NCBI GenBank assembly: GCA_003153055.1
Contig: PMBV01000172.1
Coordinates: 22,367-46,818, forward strand
DNA length: 24,452 bases
Origin: Myxococcales bacterium
Lineage (GTDB): Bacteria > Myxococcota > Myxococcia > Myxococcales > Myxococcaceae
Direction of reading: 5' to 3'
Shown piece by piece: positions 7,403-15,617 of the stretch. The stretch's first letter is position 1; each line of letters starts with the position of its first letter. A program made the translations under genes and the position numbers. The notes under the pieces were generated by a model. That model was not told the origin of the DNA and searched no databases. It was given only the letters and a program-made list of their open reading frames with translations.

Positions 7403-8548
7403 ATGGTGCGCTCAAGCCAAGCTCGCGTCTTCGTCGTGGTGCTGGGGCTGTTGGGAGTCAGAGGATGGGCGCAAGGGGCGCTCGACGGGCCTCCTCCGAC
7501 GAAGGTGATCGTCGTGCCCCCGATGGTCGACGCTGGCGTGGCCGCGGGGCCGCGAGAGGTGGCCCAGCCGCCGCCCATGCCTCCTGCAGAGCCGTCGCCC
7601 GCCGACGCGCCCAGCCGCACCTTCGAGGCCGTGTCCCCACCGCCGCCGCCCCCGTCGGTCGACACGGCGCCAGTGGCCATGCCTCCCCAGGGGCCCTCAG
7701 CGATGCTCGACGGCCACCCACGTGAGGGGGCCTTCCTCTCGGGCCCGGGGAGCCTCACCTTCATTCTCCATCACACGCTCCTCACCGGCGTCGGCGCCCT
7801 GGCGACCCAGATGATTCCCCGGGCGCTCGAGCACAACAGCCAGACGTTCACCAACCAGGACGCTCGCCTGGCCTACCTCGGCTTCGGGCTGGGTGGCGCG
7901 GCGGTGGGCTTCGCCGGCTCGGCCGTGTGGCAATTCACCCATTGGATGAGCGAGCGGACGGCGACCTTCGGCATCGTCAACTCGGCCTTCGGGGCCATGT
8001 TCCTCGGCGGGCTGACCAACCTGTTCAGCACCGAGCCGTACGCCATCAGCTGGCTGACCCTCATCGGCAGCTTGGCTGGGGCCTGGCTCACCCCGATCGT
8101 CGGCGGGGGCGATCTCCCGCTGAACCACGGGGCGTTGATCACCACCGGCGGTATTTGGGCCGCCATCTACACGGCATTGATCGTCGCCATCGTTCGGACC
8201 ACGGGTGGGGCGGTCGATGGGCGGTCGGCCCTCGACGCCATCATGCTGACGCCTGCCATCGGTGCCGCCGCGCTCGCCTTGGCGACCCTCAAGTTCAACC
8301 CCAGCACGGCGCAAGTCATGCGCGCCAACATCTTCGGCCTGGGAGTGGGTGGCGCGGTGCTGCTGCTCTCGGCACTGGTGCTGGCAGGGAACTTCAACCA
8401 CCCGGTTCCCTATGTGCTGGCTGGTGTCGGGGCCATCGGGGCCCAGACGCTGGTCAGCCTCTTGTGGGTGGAGGCGGCGGAGTCTCCGGGCACGCCAGCG
8501 CCGGAAGTGGGTCAGCCGGCACGCTCTCGTTCGATCCCCTGGTGGTGA
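7403..8548 (+). CDS. Exported/multi-pass membrane protein of unknown function
   Basis: 381 residues if started at the ATG at 7403. This start gives a good signal peptide (MVRSSQARVFVVVLGLLGV, with cleavage likely after the Ala-Gln-Gly around residue 25). ATGs at 7364 and 7391 are in frame but worse placed. Residues 30-105 are a low-complexity Pro/Ala/Val-rich linker including a run of prolines. Residues about 110-365 contain seven or so Gly/Ala/Leu-rich hydrophobic segments, so this part is probably embedded in the membrane. I recognise no enzyme motif. It heads a same-strand series with a DUF4177-like protein and an RDD protein, with only 41 bases to the next gene, which suggests a shared transcript and perhaps a shared envelope role. 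Confidence 0.75.
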   Translation: MVRSSQARVFVVVLGLLGVRGWAQGALDGPPPTKVIVVPPMVDAGVAAGPREVAQPPPMPPAEPSPADAPSRTFEAVSPPPPPPSVDTAPVAMPPQGPSAMLDGHPREGAFLSGPGSLTFILHHTLLTGVGALATQMIPRALEHNSQTFTNQDARLAYLGFGLGGAAVGFAGSAVWQFTHWMSERTATFGIVNSAFGAMFLGGLTNLFSTEPYAISWLTLIGSLAGAWLTPIVGGGDLPLNHGALITTGGIWAAIYTALIVAIVRTTGGAVDGRSALDAIMLTPAIGAAALALATLKFNPSTAQVMRANIFGLGVGGAVLLLSALVLAGNFNHPVPYVLAGVGAIGAQTLVSLLWVEAAESPGTPAPEVGQPARSRSIPWW

Positions 8549-8589
8549 AGGTTGAAAGCGGGGTCAACCTGAGGCGAGATGCAGGCTCG

Positions 8590-9003
8590 ATGCCGAAGAA
8601 GCGCACCACAGGGGCCCCTCGTCGACGCACGCCCAGGGAGCCGAAGCCGGCTCGACCCGAGGTTCGTGGCCTCACCTACAAGGTGGTGGAGCTCTCGGTG
8701 GTCGATGAGGGAACGCTGGAGCACGCCGTCAACGAGTGGGTCAGTCGGGGATGGTCGCTCGAGGGCGTGCAGTTCGCCATGCGCGAGTCGTCGAAGCGCC
8801 CGTCGATGGCCTTCGTGTTCTTCACCCGAGACGGCCCCCGCTCGGTGCGGGCCCAGGGCGAGGCGCCTGAGGCCGATGCGTCTCCAGTAGAGCAGATCGC
8901 CGCTGGGGTCTTGCGCGAAGAGATGAATCCGGTGACAACCTCGGTTCGAGATGCCTGGGCTCGCTTGCGGGAGCTGGCGACCGACGGCGAGGACGAGGCG
9001 TGA
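8590..9003 (+). CDS. Small DUF4177-like protein
   Basis: 137 residues. A basic, disordered N-terminus (about residues 1-25, rich in Lys, Arg and Pro) precedes a compact domain LTYKVVELSVVDEGTLEHAVNEWVSRGWSLE-type segment (about 28-75). The pattern strand - helix with N-x-x-x-x-x-G-W - strand is what I associate with DUF4177, a small ferredoxin-like fold of unknown function. The C-terminal 50 residues look helical. No signal peptide or membrane segment is present. The last codons overlap the GTG start of the RDD gene (GTGA), so the two are probably co-translated. Family membership is by pattern only. Confidence 0.7.
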   Translation: MPKKRTTGAPRRRTPREPKPARPEVRGLTYKVVELSVVDEGTLEHAVNEWVSRGWSLEGVQFAMRESSKRPSMAFVFFTRDGPRSVRAQGEAPEADASPVEQIAAGVLREEMNPVTTSVRDAWARLRELATDGEDEA

Positions 9004-9581
9004 ATTTCAAGCGACATCGGTTGCGGCTCGTCGACGGCCATGAGGGGCCCATGTACCCCCGCGCGTCGATGTGGCTGCGGGCGGGCGCGCGCCTGGTCGA
9101 CGTTGGCATCGCCTGGTCCCTGTACCGAGCCTCCGGGCCGGCCGGCGTGGTGATGGCCCTCCTCTTCATTCTCTTCGCGGACGGCATGCTGCAGGGCCAG
9201 AGCCCGGGGAAGAAGGTCTTCGGGGTGAAAGTCATCTACCTGCCCACGCGCAGCGGCGCCCGGCACCGGGACAGCGTGCTGCGCAACGCCCCCTTCGGCC
9301 TCATCATCATTCTCTCGATGATGCCCGAGCTCGGGCTCAAGGCCTTTCTCGCTGGCCTGGTGGTCATCGCCGGCATCGAGGCCATCGAGGTGGTGCGCGA
9401 CGAAGACGGGGTGCGGCTGGGCGACGCCTGGGCGCAGACCCAGGTCATCGACGGCAAGGTCCCGACCGATCTCCCCCAGCGAATGCCCGACGAGCGTGAA
9501 GCTCGAGCCGGAGTCCGCTTCTCGCCCACCCAGCTCCCTCGCCGCGTCGAGGTGCTGTCGCGGCGGCAGGACGACACCTAG
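9000..9581 (+). CDS. RDD-family membrane protein
   Basis: 193 residues from a GTG at 9000 overlapping the upstream TGA, with GGACGAGG just before it. The RDD signature appears as RAGARLVDVGIA near residue 25-36, followed by a transmembrane segment, then GQSPGKKVFGVKV, two further hydrophobic segments (about residues 98-130), and RLGDAWAQTQVI near the end of the domain. The C-terminal 40 residues are hydrophilic. RDD proteins are small inner-membrane proteins; some have been linked to ion transport, but the function of most is unknown. The tandem ATP-grasp gene follows after six bases. Confidence 0.85.
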   Translation: MNFKRHRLRLVDGHEGPMYPRASMWLRAGARLVDVGIAWSLYRASGPAGVVMALLFILFADGMLQGQSPGKKVFGVKVIYLPTRSGARHRDSVLRNAPFGLIIILSMMPELGLKAFLAGLVVIAGIEAIEVVRDEDGVRLGDAWAQTQVIDGKVPTDLPQRMPDEREARAGVRFSPTQLPRRVEVLSRRQDDT

Positions 9582-9587
9582 AGACCC

Positions 9588-11636
9588 ATGCGCATCGCGC
9601 TCACCCACAACCTGAGGCTGTCGGATTCCGAGGAAGAAGCAGAGTTCGACACGGAGGCCACCGTCACCGCGCTCGCCGCGGCCATGGAGCGGCTGGGCCA
9701 CCGCGTCGAGCGAATGGAGGTCAGCGGCCCGGCCTCGCGCACGGTCGCGCGCCTCGAGGCATTTTCCCCCGATCTCATCTTCAACACCGCTGAAGGGCGC
9801 AGAGGCCGCTTCCGCGAGGCCTTCTTCCCGGCGCTGTTCGACGAGCTGGGCTTCCCCTACACCGGCTCCGACGCCTACGCGCTGGCGGTGACGCTCGACA
9901 AACAGCTCACCAAGCTCATCCTCCGTGACGAAGGGGTCCGCACTCCGGGCTGGCAGTTCATCGAGAAGCCGTCGGATCTCAAGCCGGAGGACCTGCACTT
10001 TCCGGTGATCGTGAAGCCGAACTTCGAGGGCAGCTCGAAGGGCATCACCCAAGACTCGGTGGCCGAGAACGTCGACAGCCTCAAAGAGAAGGTGGCCGAG
10101 GCCCTCTCGCGCTACCCCGCCGGCCTCCTGGTCGAGGAGTTCATCGCCGGGCGCGATCTCACCGTGCCCTTCCTCGAGATGGTCGACACAGACTTCGACG
10201 GCGTGCTCATTCCCGTCGAGTACCTCATCGACGAGAGCTACTCGAAGAGCCGCCGGTACGCGATCTACGACTACGACCTGAAGACCAAGCTCGAGAAGTC
10301 GGTCACCGTTCGAAGCCCGGCGAAGATCTCCGATGAGATGTCGGATCGAGTGCGGAAGATGGCCCGGGGCATCTTCAAGAAGCTCGACTGCAAAGACCTC
10401 GGGCGCATCGACTTTCGCCTCTCCGACGCGGGGGTGGCGTACTTCCTCGAGATCAACGCCCTACCGTCGCTCGAGGCGGGCTCTTCGATCTACGCCGCGG
10501 CCGCCCTCGAAGGCCTCCACTCCGACGGGGTCATCGACGCGGTGATCCAGGGCGCGGCTCGTCGCTACCGCATCAAGGACAAGCCCCGCGGGCTCTCCCG
10601 GGCGACGCGCCGGGGTCCGCTCAAGGTGGGCTTCACCTTCAACGTCAAACGCATCAAGCCCACCACCGCGGGGGAGGATCGAGAGGCGGAGTACGACGCG
10701 CCCTCGACGCTCCAGGCGATCCGCGAGGCCATCGCGAGCCACGGTCACGAGGTCATCGATCTCGAGGCGACGCCCGATCTGCCCATGCTCCTGTCGACCA
10801 GCCCGGTCGATGTCGTCTTCAACATCGCCGAGGGCTTCCGGGGCCGGAACCGCGAGAGCCAGGTGCCGGCGATGCTCGAGCTCCTCGACATTCCCTACAC
10901 CGGGTCTGACCCGGCCACCTTGTCTCTCGCCCTCGACAAGGGCCTCGCCAAGCGGGTGGTGCGGGCGGCGGGCATCGAGACCCCCAACTTCCAGCTCATG
11001 ACGACCGGCCGTGAACGGCTCGACAAGCAGTTCACCCGCTGGCCGTTGATGGTGAAGCCGGTGGCCGAGGGGAGCTCGAAGGGGGTGCTCAAGAAGAGCG
11101 TGCCCCAGAACGAGGTCGAGCTGCGCGAGGTGGTGAAGGAGCTGGTCGAGCGCTACCAGCAGCCGGCGCTGATCGAGGAGTACATCGGCGGGCGCGAGTT
11201 CACCGTGGGCCTTTTGGGCGAGCGCAGGCCGCTGGTGCTCCCGCCGATGGAGATCGTCTTCACCGACAAGTCGGACAAGACGCCCATCTACAAGTTCGAG
11301 GACAAGCTCGAGGCCAACGATCGCATTCGCTACGAAGTGCCGGCGCGCCTCGACCCGGGCCAGCTCGAGCGGCTCAAGACCGCGGCCCGCGGAGCCTTCA
11401 TGGCGCTGGGCTGTCGCGACGTGGCTCGCCTCGACTTCCGCATGGACGACAGCGGCCGCATCTACTTCCTCGAGTGCAACCCGCTGCCGGGCCTGACCCC
11501 GGGGTGGAGCGACCTCGTGCTCATCGCCCAGGGTGACGGCATGGACTACCGCACGCTCATCGGAGAGATCCTCTCCGGCGCCATTCGCCGCTACAAGGAG
11601 CGGCCAGCGGGAGCCCGCCGCGGCGACCCCACCTGA
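9588..11636 (+). CDS. Tandem ATP-grasp ligase with two D-Ala-D-Ala-ligase-like modules
   Basis: 682 residues, twice the usual length of a D-alanine-D-alanine ligase, made of two homologous halves (about 1-325 and 345-682). Each half has its own pre-ATP-grasp domain with (F)PYTGSD followed by a DK...K segment. Each has the ATP-binding strand and loop (VKPNFEGSSKG from residue 142; VKPVAEGSSKG from 489) and the Mg-binding E-x-N at the end (E288/N290 in LEINALPSL; E629/N631 in LECNPLPGL). Both halves therefore look catalytically intact. The family activates a carboxylate as acyl-phosphate and joins it to an amine. A two-module protein could carry out two successive ligations. Substrates cannot be read from the sequence. 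It follows the RDD gene by six bases and precedes a P1-type aminopeptidase by 43 bases. A cell-wall role is an alternative, but no mur genes are nearby. Confidence 0.9.
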   Translation: MRIALTHNLRLSDSEEEAEFDTEATVTALAAAMERLGHRVERMEVSGPASRTVARLEAFSPDLIFNTAEGRRGRFREAFFPALFDELGFPYTGSDAYALAVTLDKQLTKLILRDEGVRTPGWQFIEKPSDLKPEDLHFPVIVKPNFEGSSKGITQDSVAENVDSLKEKVAEALSRYPAGLLVEEFIAGRDLTVPFLEMVDTDFDGVLIPVEYLIDESYSKSRRYAIYDYDLKTKLEKSVTVRSPAKISDEMSDRVRKMARGIFKKLDCKDLGRIDFRLSDAGVAYFLEINALPSLEAGSSIYAAAALEGLHSDGVIDAVIQGAARRYRIKDKPRGLSRATRRGPLKVGFTFNVKRIKPTTAGEDREAEYDAPSTLQAIREAIASHGHEVIDLEATPDLPMLLSTSPVDVVFNIAEGFRGRNRESQVPAMLELLDIPYTGSDPATLSLALDKGLAKRVVRAAGIETPNFQLMTTGRERLDKQFTRWPLMVKPVAEGSSKGVLKKSVPQNEVELREVVKELVERYQQPALIEEYIGGREFTVGLLGERRPLVLPPMEIVFTDKSDKTPIYKFEDKLEANDRIRYEVPARLDPGQLERLKTAARGAFMALGCRDVARLDFRMDDSGRIYFLECNPLPGLTPGWSDLVLIAQGDGMDYRTLIGEILSGAIRRYKERPAGARRGDPT

Positions 11637-11679
11637 CGGATTTCTTCCCCCGTGGCGCCAACCGCTGTAGGTCCGGTGC

Positions 11680-12966
11680 ATGACCGAGCGTCGCGTCCGC
11701 GCCCGTGAGCTGGATCTCCCCCTTGGCCGCTTTCGCCCCGGCCGGTTCAATGCCATCACTGACGTGGAGGGCGTGCTGGTCGGGCACTCCACCATCGTGC
11801 GTGGGGAGCCCGGACCGCTGGTGGTGGGGCAGGGCCCGGTGCGCACCGGCGTCACGGCCATCATTCCCTCCGACGGCAACATCTTCATGGAGCGGTTGGC
11901 CGGAGGGGCCTTCGTGCTCAACGGGGCGGGAGAGGTCTCGGGGCTGACCCAGGTCGTCGAGTGGGGGCTGCTCGAGACGCCGATTCTGCTCACCAACACC
12001 ATGTCGGTGGGGGCGGTGAGCGACGCGGTGGCCCGCTCGATGGTGGAGCGGTACCCCGGCATCGGCTCGGAGCACGATGTCATCATTCCCGTGGTGGGGG
12101 AGTGCGACGACAGCTACTTGAACGACATCTCGGGCCGCCACGTGAAGGAAGAGCACGTGCGGGAGGCCCTCGCCAACGCGAAGACGGGGCTGCTCGCCGA
12201 AGGCTGCGTGGGCGGGGGCACGGGGATGATCACGTGCGACTTCAAGGCCGGCATCGGCACCTCGAGCCGCAAGCTGCCGCAGGTCTTCGGCGGGTTCACC
12301 CTGGGCGTGCTGGTGATGAGCAACTTCGGCAAGATGCACAACCTCCGGGTGGCGGGCATGCCGGTGGGTGAGGTGCTGGCCGAGAAGCTCCGCGACATGC
12401 CTCGCCGGCACCTGTCGTACGGGTCGATCATCGCGGTGGTGGCCACCGACGCGCCCCTGTTGCCGCATCAGATTCACCGGCTCTGCAAGCGCGTGGCGCT
12501 CGGCATCGGCCGGGTCGGGAGCTACGCCGCCCACGGAAGCGGGGAGATCGTGGTGGGCTTCTCGACCGCCAACGTCATTCCTCGGCGGACGCGGAAGATG
12601 GTCTACAAGATGAAGATCCTCCTCGATCAGCGGCTCGACCCCCTCTACGAGGCGGTGATGGAGGCCACCGAGGAGGCGATCCTCAACTCCATGTGCATGG
12701 CCACGCCCTCGGCCGGGGTCAATGGTCACGTGGTGCCCGCGCTACCGCTCGACGAGGTGCGCCGGTTCGTCGACGCCACCAGGCCCATCTTCGCCTCGGT
12801 GAAGAAGCGGCCCGATCAACCGGCCATGCCCGCCGGGAAAGACGAGCCCAAAGACACGGACCTCGAGGTCGGCTTCGCGCTCGACGAGGCCACTCCATCG
12901 GCCGTGCGCAGCGCCGAGGGCATTCCGTTCCCTACTCGGCCTGGGCCTGATCAGGACGAAGAGTGA
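11680..12966 (+). CDS. P1/DmpA (S58) family self-processing aminopeptidase
   Basis: 428 residues. The P1 family includes DmpA (L-aminopeptidase/D-esterase) and the BapA beta-peptidases. The precursor cuts itself to expose an N-terminal nucleophile. Family features seen are the N-terminal GRFNAITDVEGVLVGHSTI, GVTAIIP, the central Asn-rich TNTMSVGAVSDAV, EGCVGGGTGMITC and the FGGFTLGVLVMSNFG segment. S214 in that last segment is the expected self-cleavage site and nucleophile. The beta-subunit would be residues 214-428, whose last 60 or so residues are a hydrophilic extension beyond the core fold. No signal peptide, so cytoplasmic. It lies right behind a tandem peptide-ligase-like gene, which suggests it may trim or recycle an unusual small peptide. 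Confidence 0.88.
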   Translation: MTERRVRARELDLPLGRFRPGRFNAITDVEGVLVGHSTIVRGEPGPLVVGQGPVRTGVTAIIPSDGNIFMERLAGGAFVLNGAGEVSGLTQVVEWGLLETPILLTNTMSVGAVSDAVARSMVERYPGIGSEHDVIIPVVGECDDSYLNDISGRHVKEEHVREALANAKTGLLAEGCVGGGTGMITCDFKAGIGTSSRKLPQVFGGFTLGVLVMSNFGKMHNLRVAGMPVGEVLAEKLRDMPRRHLSYGSIIAVVATDAPLLPHQIHRLCKRVALGIGRVGSYAAHGSGEIVVGFSTANVIPRRTRKMVYKMKILLDQRLDPLYEAVMEATEEAILNSMCMATPSAGVNGHVVPALPLDEVRRFVDATRPIFASVKKRPDQPAMPAGKDEPKDTDLEVGFALDEATPSAVRSAEGIPFPTRPGPDQDEE

Positions 12967-13042
12967 AGAAACCCTGGTGTCTCGCTGGGGTTGTCGTGCT
13001 ACACGCCCGCCCTCGCTTTCGAAGTTCTTGAAGGAGCTCACC

Positions 13043-13162
13043 ATGGCCAAGAGCAAGTCCAAGCATCAGCGCGTTCGTCATAAGATCCGCCTCAAGTGGA
13101 AGAAGCGCCGCGAGCGCAAGAAGGCCGCTGAGAAGGCCACTGCTGGCAAGAAGAAGAAGTAG
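13043..13162 (+). CDS. 39-residue highly basic protein, possibly RNA- or ribosome-binding
   Basis: The ATG at 13043 follows a clear AAGGAG (13031-13036) at a good distance and gives MAKSKSKHQRVRHKIRL at the N-terminus. Twenty of 39 residues are Lys or Arg, with two His and a single Trp (W19) in the middle of the basic helix, and the chain ends in four lysines. An in-frame extension upstream to 12977 has no such ribosome-binding site and is out of character. The overall look, a short arginine/lysine helix with one tryptophan, recalls tiny ribosomal proteins such as eL41 and bTHX. I cannot assign it to a family. It stands alone between the peptidase gene and an outer-membrane-type gene, with 76 bases upstream that could hold its promoter. 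Confidence 0.75.
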   Translation: MAKSKSKHQRVRHKIRLKWKKRRERKKAAEKATAGKKKK

Positions 13163-13257
13163 TCCTTCGCGGGACTGACCACGCGAGGCGTGCGCCTGAC
13201 TCGAGCGGGCCGGCGGAGCTGTACGCCGGGTTCGGGTATGAGGCGCGCCCTCGAGGG

Positions 13258-13287
13258 TGAGCGCTCACAGCGCCATTGAAGGCGCTG
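13258..13287. promoter_or_regulatory. Two adjacent palindromes upstream of the barrel protein gene
   Basis: A second copy of TGAGCGCTCA (13258-13267) is followed at once by CAGCGCC-ATTGAA-GGCGCTG (13268-13287), a perfect 7-bp stem with a six-base loop. They end 24 bases before the ATG at 13312, so they are well placed for an operator or for a hairpin in the leader. Confidence 0.45.
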
Positions 13288-13311
13288 GCCCACAACGGCA
13301 TAACCTGGTGC

Positions 13312-14736
13312 ATGGTGCTTGCCTCCCGATGGCTCGGGTTCTGCGTGTGTCTCCTGGGGGCCTCGGCCTTTGGGCAGCGCGTGGTGGTTCTGGAGATCGA
13401 TCACGACACGGGCGGGCGGCTCAGAGCCCAGCTCGAGAGCGCCGTCGAACGCGGGGGCGTGGTGACGCTGGTGCCGTTCCAGAGCTTTCGCAGCGCCGCG
13501 TCGAAGAAGAAACTCAAAGGGCCAGCGGTGAACACCGGAGCGGCCGTCGCCCGTGTCGCGCGGCAGCTCAAGCTCGACGCCGCCGTCGGTGGCGAGGTGG
13601 TGGGCGGGGCCTACCATGTCCTCATCTACGACCGAGCGGGGCAAGAGCTGTGGACCAAGGAGCTCGCCCTCACCCAAGGGCAGCTGACCGACGAGCTGCT
13701 CTCGCGCCTCGCCCGGGCCATCGCGGCGGCAGGAGCGCAGGGCGCGGCTCGGTCGGTGCCCTCGGGTGACCTCGAGCCGGTCGAGGAGCCAGAGGACGAG
13801 CCCTCGCCAACGGTGAACGAGCCTTCGCCGGTCGTGGAGGAGCCCGCCACGGAGCGACCGACTTCACCGGTGTCCGAAGCGGTGGTGCCGGCGCCGCCCA
13901 TTCTTCGGGGCTGGCTCGCCGGTACCACGACGTGGCGCTCCCAGTGCCTGAGGCCAGGGGTCAGCCGATGCCGCGACTACGACCCGGCCACCAACCAGCA
14001 GCTCATCATCGACTTCAGCCCGACCGTGCCGTACCTCGGCCTGGCCGTGAACCTCGAGGTGTTTCCCCTTGCCGGGCTCACGCAGGCGCCGGCGCATCGC
14101 TTCCTCAACGGGCTCGGGCTGGCGGGGAGCTTTCGCTTCGGCCACTCGATCACCCGCATCGTGGAAGAGACGGCGCAGGGCAACGGGCCGGTGAAGGACG
14201 TCGACAGCAACGAGGTAGGGTGGTCGGCCGAGCTGGTGTACCGGGTGCACTTCCAGATGGGCTACGGCGCGCCCCAGCCGGTGGGGTACGTGGGGCTCCG
14301 AGGGGGCATTCAGGCGACCACGTTCAACATTGATCCCACCGCGGCCACCACGTTGCCCTCCAGCCGTCGCCTGGAGACGCTGACCGTCGGCTTCCCCGTG
14401 TTCGGCCTCGACGCCTCGATTCCCCTGGCGCGCTTCTTCGGGGTGGACGTCAGCGGCAGCGTGTTCATCAACCCGCGCCCGGCGGCCGACGTGGTCATCC
14501 GCTTCGGGAATCCCGATGATCCAACAGGGGGCGTCACGTCGACCGGCTTCTCGCTCGAGGGGGGCTTCTCGGGACAACTCATCGGCCCGTTGGGGTGGGT
14601 GCTCCACGCGCGTTTCACCTCCTTCGTCGACCACTTCCATGGGCAAGGCCAGAAGTGGGCCTGCACCGGGACCTGCACCGGCGTCGGGGAGGAGACCTCC
14701 ACGCAGATCATCTGGGGCCTCAGGGGACAGTATTGA
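13312..14736 (+). CDS. Predicted outer-membrane beta-barrel protein
   Basis: 474 residues from the ATG at 13312, which opens a signal peptide (MVLASRWLGFCVCLLGASAFG, cleavage near residue 21); a TTG at 13276 is in frame but unlikely. A small mixed alpha/beta domain follows (about 22-135), with alternating pattern and a LKLDAAVGGEVVGGAYHVLIYD segment resembling TolB-N-like or similar periplasmic folds. Next is an acidic Pro/Glu/Val linker (about 140-185). The C-terminal half (about 195-474) has alternating hydrophobic strands with frequent Gly, Tyr and Phe and ends in an aromatic residue (GLRGQY), the usual barrel-assembly signal. Two cysteine pairs in the loops could form disulphides. I infer outer-membrane localisation. 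The function is unknown. Confidence 0.72.
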   Translation: MVLASRWLGFCVCLLGASAFGQRVVVLEIDHDTGGRLRAQLESAVERGGVVTLVPFQSFRSAASKKKLKGPAVNTGAAVARVARQLKLDAAVGGEVVGGAYHVLIYDRAGQELWTKELALTQGQLTDELLSRLARAIAAAGAQGAARSVPSGDLEPVEEPEDEPSPTVNEPSPVVEEPATERPTSPVSEAVVPAPPILRGWLAGTTTWRSQCLRPGVSRCRDYDPATNQQLIIDFSPTVPYLGLAVNLEVFPLAGLTQAPAHRFLNGLGLAGSFRFGHSITRIVEETAQGNGPVKDVDSNEVGWSAELVYRVHFQMGYGAPQPVGYVGLRGGIQATTFNIDPTAATTLPSSRRLETLTVGFPVFGLDASIPLARFFGVDVSGSVFINPRPAADVVIRFGNPDDPTGGVTSTGFSLEGGFSGQLIGPLGWVLHARFTSFVDHFHGQGQKWACTGTCTGVGEETSTQIIWGLRGQY

Positions 14737-14767
14737 CAGATGTCCGGCAGCCCGGGCGGGTGACTTC

Positions 14768-15520
14768 TCAGAAGGGCTGGGCGGGGTCGAAGGCCGTGTC
14801 GGCGACGCGGGCGGGCTTGAGGTCCGAGAAGACGTAGCGCTCGATCAGCGCCCCGTTCGCATCGTAGGACTCCACCTTGGTGGGGATGCCCGCTGAGAGA
14901 TCCATGCACACCCGTGACTTGGCGTAATCGAAGCCCTTGCCACTGCCGGGCATCACGTGGAGCTGGCAGTAGTGGCCTGCCTCGTTCCACCCCTCGTCGG
15001 TGACCTCCATGCCGCCCAGCGCCGTGGCCTTCTTCAGCTCGCGTCTCAGTCGGCTCACCAAGTTGCCCAGCCCCGCCTCCTTGATGGTGTGGTTGGAGTC
15101 GGCCTTGGCCATCACCGAGTCGACTGGAAACCACAGGGGCCCGGCGAAGCTCAAGAGCCCCCCTTCGTGAACCCGGAACTGGTCGGCCGAGGCGGCGCTG
15201 TTGAAGATGACGATGCGCCCCTGGTTCGGGCCGGCCTCGTATTCGAGTCGCGTGGCGAAGGGGTGCTCCTTGGCCAAGACGTGAATGACCTGCTCCTCGA
15301 GGAGTACGCCGCGGACCCGCTCTCGCTTGGCCATCACGTAGGAGTACGTGCCCATCGCCAAGATGGCCTGCTCGCTCAGGGAGAGGAGTCGATCCGGCGG
15401 GGTGGTGCGGAGGAACCTCGCCAGCTCGTCCCGCGACGCGTGAGACACCAGGGCCCGACGCTCGGCATCTGTCGTCGGCGGCGACGAGCTCAACAGCGCC
15501 ATGAGAAGGAGGAAGCACAT
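14768..15520 (-). CDS. Exported DUF1571-like protein
   Basis: 250 residues. It begins with a short signal peptide (MCFLLLMALLSSS). After it comes a domain with SYVMAKRERVRGVLLEEQ at about residue 59, HPFATRLEYEAGPNQGRIVIFN and, near the C-terminus, VCMDLSAGIPTKVESYDANGALIERYVFSDLKP. This pattern of paired beta-strands is what I associate with DUF1571, related in shape to LolA/LolB-like lipid-binding folds. The cysteines in GHYCQLHVMP and SRVCMD may be paired. A periplasmic role is inferred from the signal peptide. It is the last of four leftward genes, 97 bases after the GT-C-like gene, and convergent with the barrel gene. Confidence 0.72.
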   Translation of the reverse strand: MCFLLLMALLSSSPPTTDAERRALVSHASRDELARFLRTTPPDRLLSLSEQAILAMGTYSYVMAKRERVRGVLLEEQVIHVLAKEHPFATRLEYEAGPNQGRIVIFNSAASADQFRVHEGGLLSFAGPLWFPVDSVMAKADSNHTIKEAGLGNLVSRLRRELKKATALGGMEVTDEGWNEAGHYCQLHVMPGSGKGFDYAKSRVCMDLSAGIPTKVESYDANGALIERYVFSDLKPARVADTAFDPAQPF

Positions 15521-15617
15521 AGGCAGGTCGGGGCGTCGCAACCGGCCTGCGACTCGCCACCGTATACTAGCGGGGCTCCCCTTCACCCGTCGACCGAAGG
15601 TGGCCACTGCCGCGACG

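Noticed and set aside
12970..12992. AACCC...GGGTT pairing after the peptidase gene
   Set aside because: Five-base stem with a 13-base loop; it is expected by chance in GC-rich DNA.
13161..13176. AGTCC-TTCGCG-GGACT hairpin at the stop of the small basic protein gene
   Set aside because: Only a five-base stem without a T-run, too weak to call a terminator.
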